The notes under the pieces: generated by a model
Told to the model about the DNA's origin: nothing
The model's database searches: none
The model's input: the letters and a program-made list of their open reading frames with translations, nothing else
Source: CAYSCZ01 sp964429655
GTDB lineage: Bacteria; Bacteroidota; Bacteroidia; Cytophagales; Cyclobacteriaceae
Direction of reading: 5' to 3'
Length of the DNA: 64,000 bases
Assembly (NCBI GenBank): GCA_964429655.1
Contig: CAYSCZ010000004.1
Coordinates: 33,133-97,132 of the forward strand
Shown: in pieces, positions 61,855 to 64,000 of the stretch
How positions within the stretch are numbered: the stretch's first letter is position 1
Layout of the letters: every line of letters begins with the position of its first letter
Program-made: the position numbers and the translations under genes

Positions 61855-62542
61855 AAATTATCTTATCATCGGCGGCAGTTCCGGCATAGGGCTGTCTTTG
61901 GCCAGGCAATTAGCAACAGAAAATAATATTATCGTCGCTTCGCGTTCCTGGAACCACGGAAACCTGAAAAATATCCAACACGTCACATATGATGTAACCG
62001 GAGACGATTCTCTAAACCTTGAGGTTGAACACATAGATGGGCTGGCTTATTGTCCAGGAACCATTAACCTGAAGCCATTTCACAGGCTAAAAATAATCGA
62101 TTTCCAAAAAGACCTGGAAATAAACCTACTGGGTGCGGTTAAAACCATCCAATCAGTATTGCCCTTGCTAAAAAAAGCAGGGCAGTCCAGTGTGGTTATG
62201 TTCAGTACCGTCGCTGTAAACCAGGGCATGGGCTTTCATGCATCTGTTGCTACTGCAAAAGGAGCTGTGGAAGGATTGGGTAAATCGTTGGCTGCTGAAT
62301 TGGCCCCTAAGGTGAGAGTCAACATTATTGCGCCTTCCATAACGGATACACCATTGGCAGGAAAATTACTCTCCTCAGAAGAAAAAATTCAAGCCTCTGC
62401 CAAAAGGCATCCACTCAATAAAGTTGGTACCTCTGAAGATATAGCTAACATGGCAGCGTTTCTCCTCTCTGACAGGTCGTCATGGATAACCGGCCAAATA
62501 CTGGGCGTTGATGGTGGCCTCTCTACCATAAAACCATTATAG
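61847..62542 (+). CDS. SDR-family protein lacking the catalytic tyrosine
   Basis: A short-chain dehydrogenase-like protein of 231 residues. The Rossmann glycine motif GGSSGIGLSLA lies near residues 9-19, and an active-site Ser lies near 120 (MFSTVAV). The catalytic signature Y-x3-K reads V134-A-T-A-K138 (HASVATAKGA), with Val at the tyrosine position. The C-terminal GQILGVDGGLS is typical of SDR enzymes. It overlaps the photolyase genes on both sides (8 bases upstream, TAGTG downstream), so it belongs to the light-repair operon. It may be a noncatalytic or altered enzyme. Confidence 0.87.
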   Translation: MSKNYLIIGGSSGIGLSLARQLATENNIIVASRSWNHGNLKNIQHVTYDVTGDDSLNLEVEHIDGLAYCPGTINLKPFHRLKIIDFQKDLEINLLGAVKTIQSVLPLLKKAGQSSVVMFSTVAVNQGMGFHASVATAKGAVEGLGKSLAAELAPKVRVNIIAPSITDTPLAGKLLSSEEKIQASAKRHPLNKVGTSEDIANMAAFLLSDRSSWITGQILGVDGGLSTIKPL

Positions 62543-63849
62543 TGGCAAAACCTAAAGTAAATATTTTCTGGCACAGACGGGATTTACGTTTAAACGACAA
62601 CCATGCATTGTTTGAAGCACTTAACCAACCTGAGCCTGTACAGCCGGTATTTATTTTCGATACCGATATCCTGGACTATCTGAATGATCCGCACGATGCC
62701 AGAGTATCTTTTATTCACCATTATCTGCGGAAGATCGACGGCGGGTTACAAGAGGCTGGCAGCAGTATTTGCGTCTATCATGGCAAGCCGATCGATGTCT
62801 GGAAGGAAAAAATCTTAACTGAATTTGATGTTAACACTGTCTATGCAAACCGGGACTATGCGCCTTATGCTATTGACCGTGACAAGCAAATATTTGAGCT
62901 ATTAAAAAGTCAGGGCATACCTTTTATCGGTAAGAAAGATCATGTGATCTTTGATAAAGCAGAGGTGATGAAAAAAGACGACACCCCCTATGCGATGTAC
63001 ACACCCTACAGCAAAATGTGGAAAGCCAGGTTAGAAGATAACCCTATCCGCCAATACCCCTCCGAACAGTTAAGTAACTGGCACCGGGCATCGCACAAAA
63101 TGCCAACATTAGAAGCGATTGGTTTTAAGCCTACTAAGATCGCTTTTACGGACCCTACGCTTGATACCAGGATCATCGAAAAATATCACGAAACAAGGAA
63201 TATACCTTCTATCAAAGGCACCACCCGTTTGAGCGTCCATCTTAGGTTTGGTACCATCAGCATTCGTGCGCTCGCTAAAGCTGCCCTGGACAAAAATGAA
63301 AAATACCTCAATGAATTGATCTGGCGCGACTTTTACCAGATGATCCTCTACCATTTCCCTAAGGTGGCAGACCATAACTTCAACGCGAAGTATGATGCCC
63401 TGGAGTGGAGAAATAATGAAGATGATTTCAAAAGATGGTGTACAGGACATACTGGCTATCCAATCGTTGATGCGGGCATGCGTGAACTCAATGAAACAGG
63501 ATACATGCACAACCGCGTGCGCATGATCACCGCAAGTTTCCTCACCAAGCACTTATTGATCGATTGGCGCTGGGGGGAAGCCTATTTCGCTGAAAAGCTA
63601 CTGGACTACGAACTGGCCAGCAACAACGGCGGATGGCAGTGGGCTGCGGGCACTGGCGTGGATGCAGCACCCTATTTCCGTATTTTTAACCCGCAATCAC
63701 AGGTCAAAAAATTTGACCCGGAATTGAAGTATGTCAGGCAATGGGTGCCTGAGTTCCAGGAGATTGACTATCCCAGGCCAATGGTAGACCATAAAGCGGC
63801 TCGAGAGCGGGCCCTGTCCACCTATAAAGATGCCCTGGCTAAAAGCTGA
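62542..63849 (+). CDS. Deoxyribodipyrimidine photolyase (class I-like)
   Basis: A light-driven DNA repair flavoprotein, 435 residues. The N-terminal antenna domain begins FWHRRDLRLNDNHALFEAL. The C-terminal FAD domain shows LIWRDFYQMILYHFP, YPIVDAGMRELNETGYMHNR and NNGGWQWAAGTGVDAAPYFR. The start is GTG, overlapping the SDR stop. The reading is more GC-rich than most of the window, which fits recent transfer or selection on the operon. Cyclobutane-dimer repair is inferred; a cryptochrome role is possible. Confidence 0.93.
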   Translation: MAKPKVNIFWHRRDLRLNDNHALFEALNQPEPVQPVFIFDTDILDYLNDPHDARVSFIHHYLRKIDGGLQEAGSSICVYHGKPIDVWKEKILTEFDVNTVYANRDYAPYAIDRDKQIFELLKSQGIPFIGKKDHVIFDKAEVMKKDDTPYAMYTPYSKMWKARLEDNPIRQYPSEQLSNWHRASHKMPTLEAIGFKPTKIAFTDPTLDTRIIEKYHETRNIPSIKGTTRLSVHLRFGTISIRALAKAALDKNEKYLNELIWRDFYQMILYHFPKVADHNFNAKYDALEWRNNEDDFKRWCTGHTGYPIVDAGMRELNETGYMHNRVRMITASFLTKHLLIDWRWGEAYFAEKLLDYELASNNGGWQWAAGTGVDAAPYFRIFNPQSQVKKFDPELKYVRQWVPEFQEIDYPRPMVDHKAARERALSTYKDALAKS

Positions 63850-64000
63850 TTAATCAGACGGAGCGATCATTAGTATCCCCCCTCCTAGTTAGACACGATT
63901 TTGAGGTAAATAATTGATATCGAACCAATTAAACCCAGAATTGTTATTAGACTTTCTATTAAATGGTTAAATCACTTCAAATCAGACACTTAACATGTTA
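63850..64000. other. Intergenic end of window
   Basis: No gene can be supported in these 151 bases. A hydrophobic minus-strand frame at about 63890-63970 ends in a stop but has no start codon. Confidence 0.5.

Noticed and set aside
63890..63970. Hydrophobic minus-strand frame of about 28 codons ending in TAG at the end of the window
   Set aside because: It has no start codon after the preceding in-frame stop, and no recognised motif; judged chance.
1..64000. CRISPR arrays, tRNA or rRNA genes, insertion sequences, phage genes
   Set aside because: No repeated spacers, cloverleaf-like sequences, ribosomal segments, transposases or integrases were recognised on either strand.

Overview
The window looks like a chromosomal segment from a low-GC, AT-rich, Gram-negative member of the Bacteroidota. 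The order Cytophagales is my best guess, but that is inference. The case rests on Bacteroidota-type promoter elements (TTG about 19-21 bp upstream of TAnnTTTG), almost no purine-rich ribosome-binding sites, a proton-pumping NADH dehydrogenase gene set, a bifunctional-nuclease/UVR protein next to etfAB, an HYC_CC_PP protein remnant, ECF sigma/anti-sigma cassettes with Spy-like proteins, and many short-spaced or overlapping genes. I saw no rRNA, tRNA, insertion sequence, phage gene or CRISPR array.

1-6 kb: the 5' part of lepA (minus strand, cut by the window edge), a small secreted acidic protein, thiL, an unrecognised protein, an IscA-type Fe-S carrier and purF. 6-14.6 kb: a minus-strand run murI-nuoHIJKLMN-purF, i.e. 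only the membrane-arm genes of complex I (plus nuoI), flanked by cell-wall and purine genes. 14.6-29.8 kb: cystathionine beta-synthase, an aldo/keto reductase, a hydrolase, a membrane DnaJ/TPR protein, UvrD/PcrA helicase, a fructosamine-kinase-like protein, a low-molecular-weight phosphatase, a Fur/PerR-like regulator with peroxiredoxin ahpC, rsgA, YigZ, and etfB-etfA-bfn. 29.8-42 kb: a GH15 glycosidase gene with an apparent frameshift, a K+ channel, a lipoprotein, a GPP34 protein, a Na+/H+ antiporter, Maf, a DUF1015 protein, biotin carboxylase, an alpha-oxoamine-synthase-family enzyme (sphingolipid or sulfonolipid type), a tiny histone-H1-like protein and dapA.

42-52 kb: a minus-strand chain ECF sigma - membrane anti-sigma candidate - Spy-like protein - beta-barrel candidate - ligA - small protein - dapA, then a divergent MarR regulator, a universal stress protein, and a two-gene serine pathway in which serine phosphatase and phosphoglycerate dehydrogenase are fused. 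52-59 kb: thyA, an RND/MMPL exporter overlapping a GH113-like glycosidase, a second ECF cassette (Spy-like, sigma, anti-sigma, His-rich membrane-anchored Spy/CnrX-like protein), and a SAM-I riboswitch in front of metX. 59-60.4 kb is a decaying patch with frameshifted remnants of an HYC_CC_PP protein and a TonB-dependent receptor. 60.4-63.9 kb is a three-gene light-repair operon: a DPRP-type photolyase lacking the expected Fe-S ligands, an SDR protein lacking the catalytic tyrosine, and a class I photolyase.

The strongest candidate for an under-described system is the 55.8-57.7 kb ECF cassette. It is organised like the CnrYXH metal-sensing system, and a hairpin may cover the start codon of its first gene. 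The photolyase operon with two catalytically altered partners is a second candidate. Most of the rest is ordinary housekeeping.
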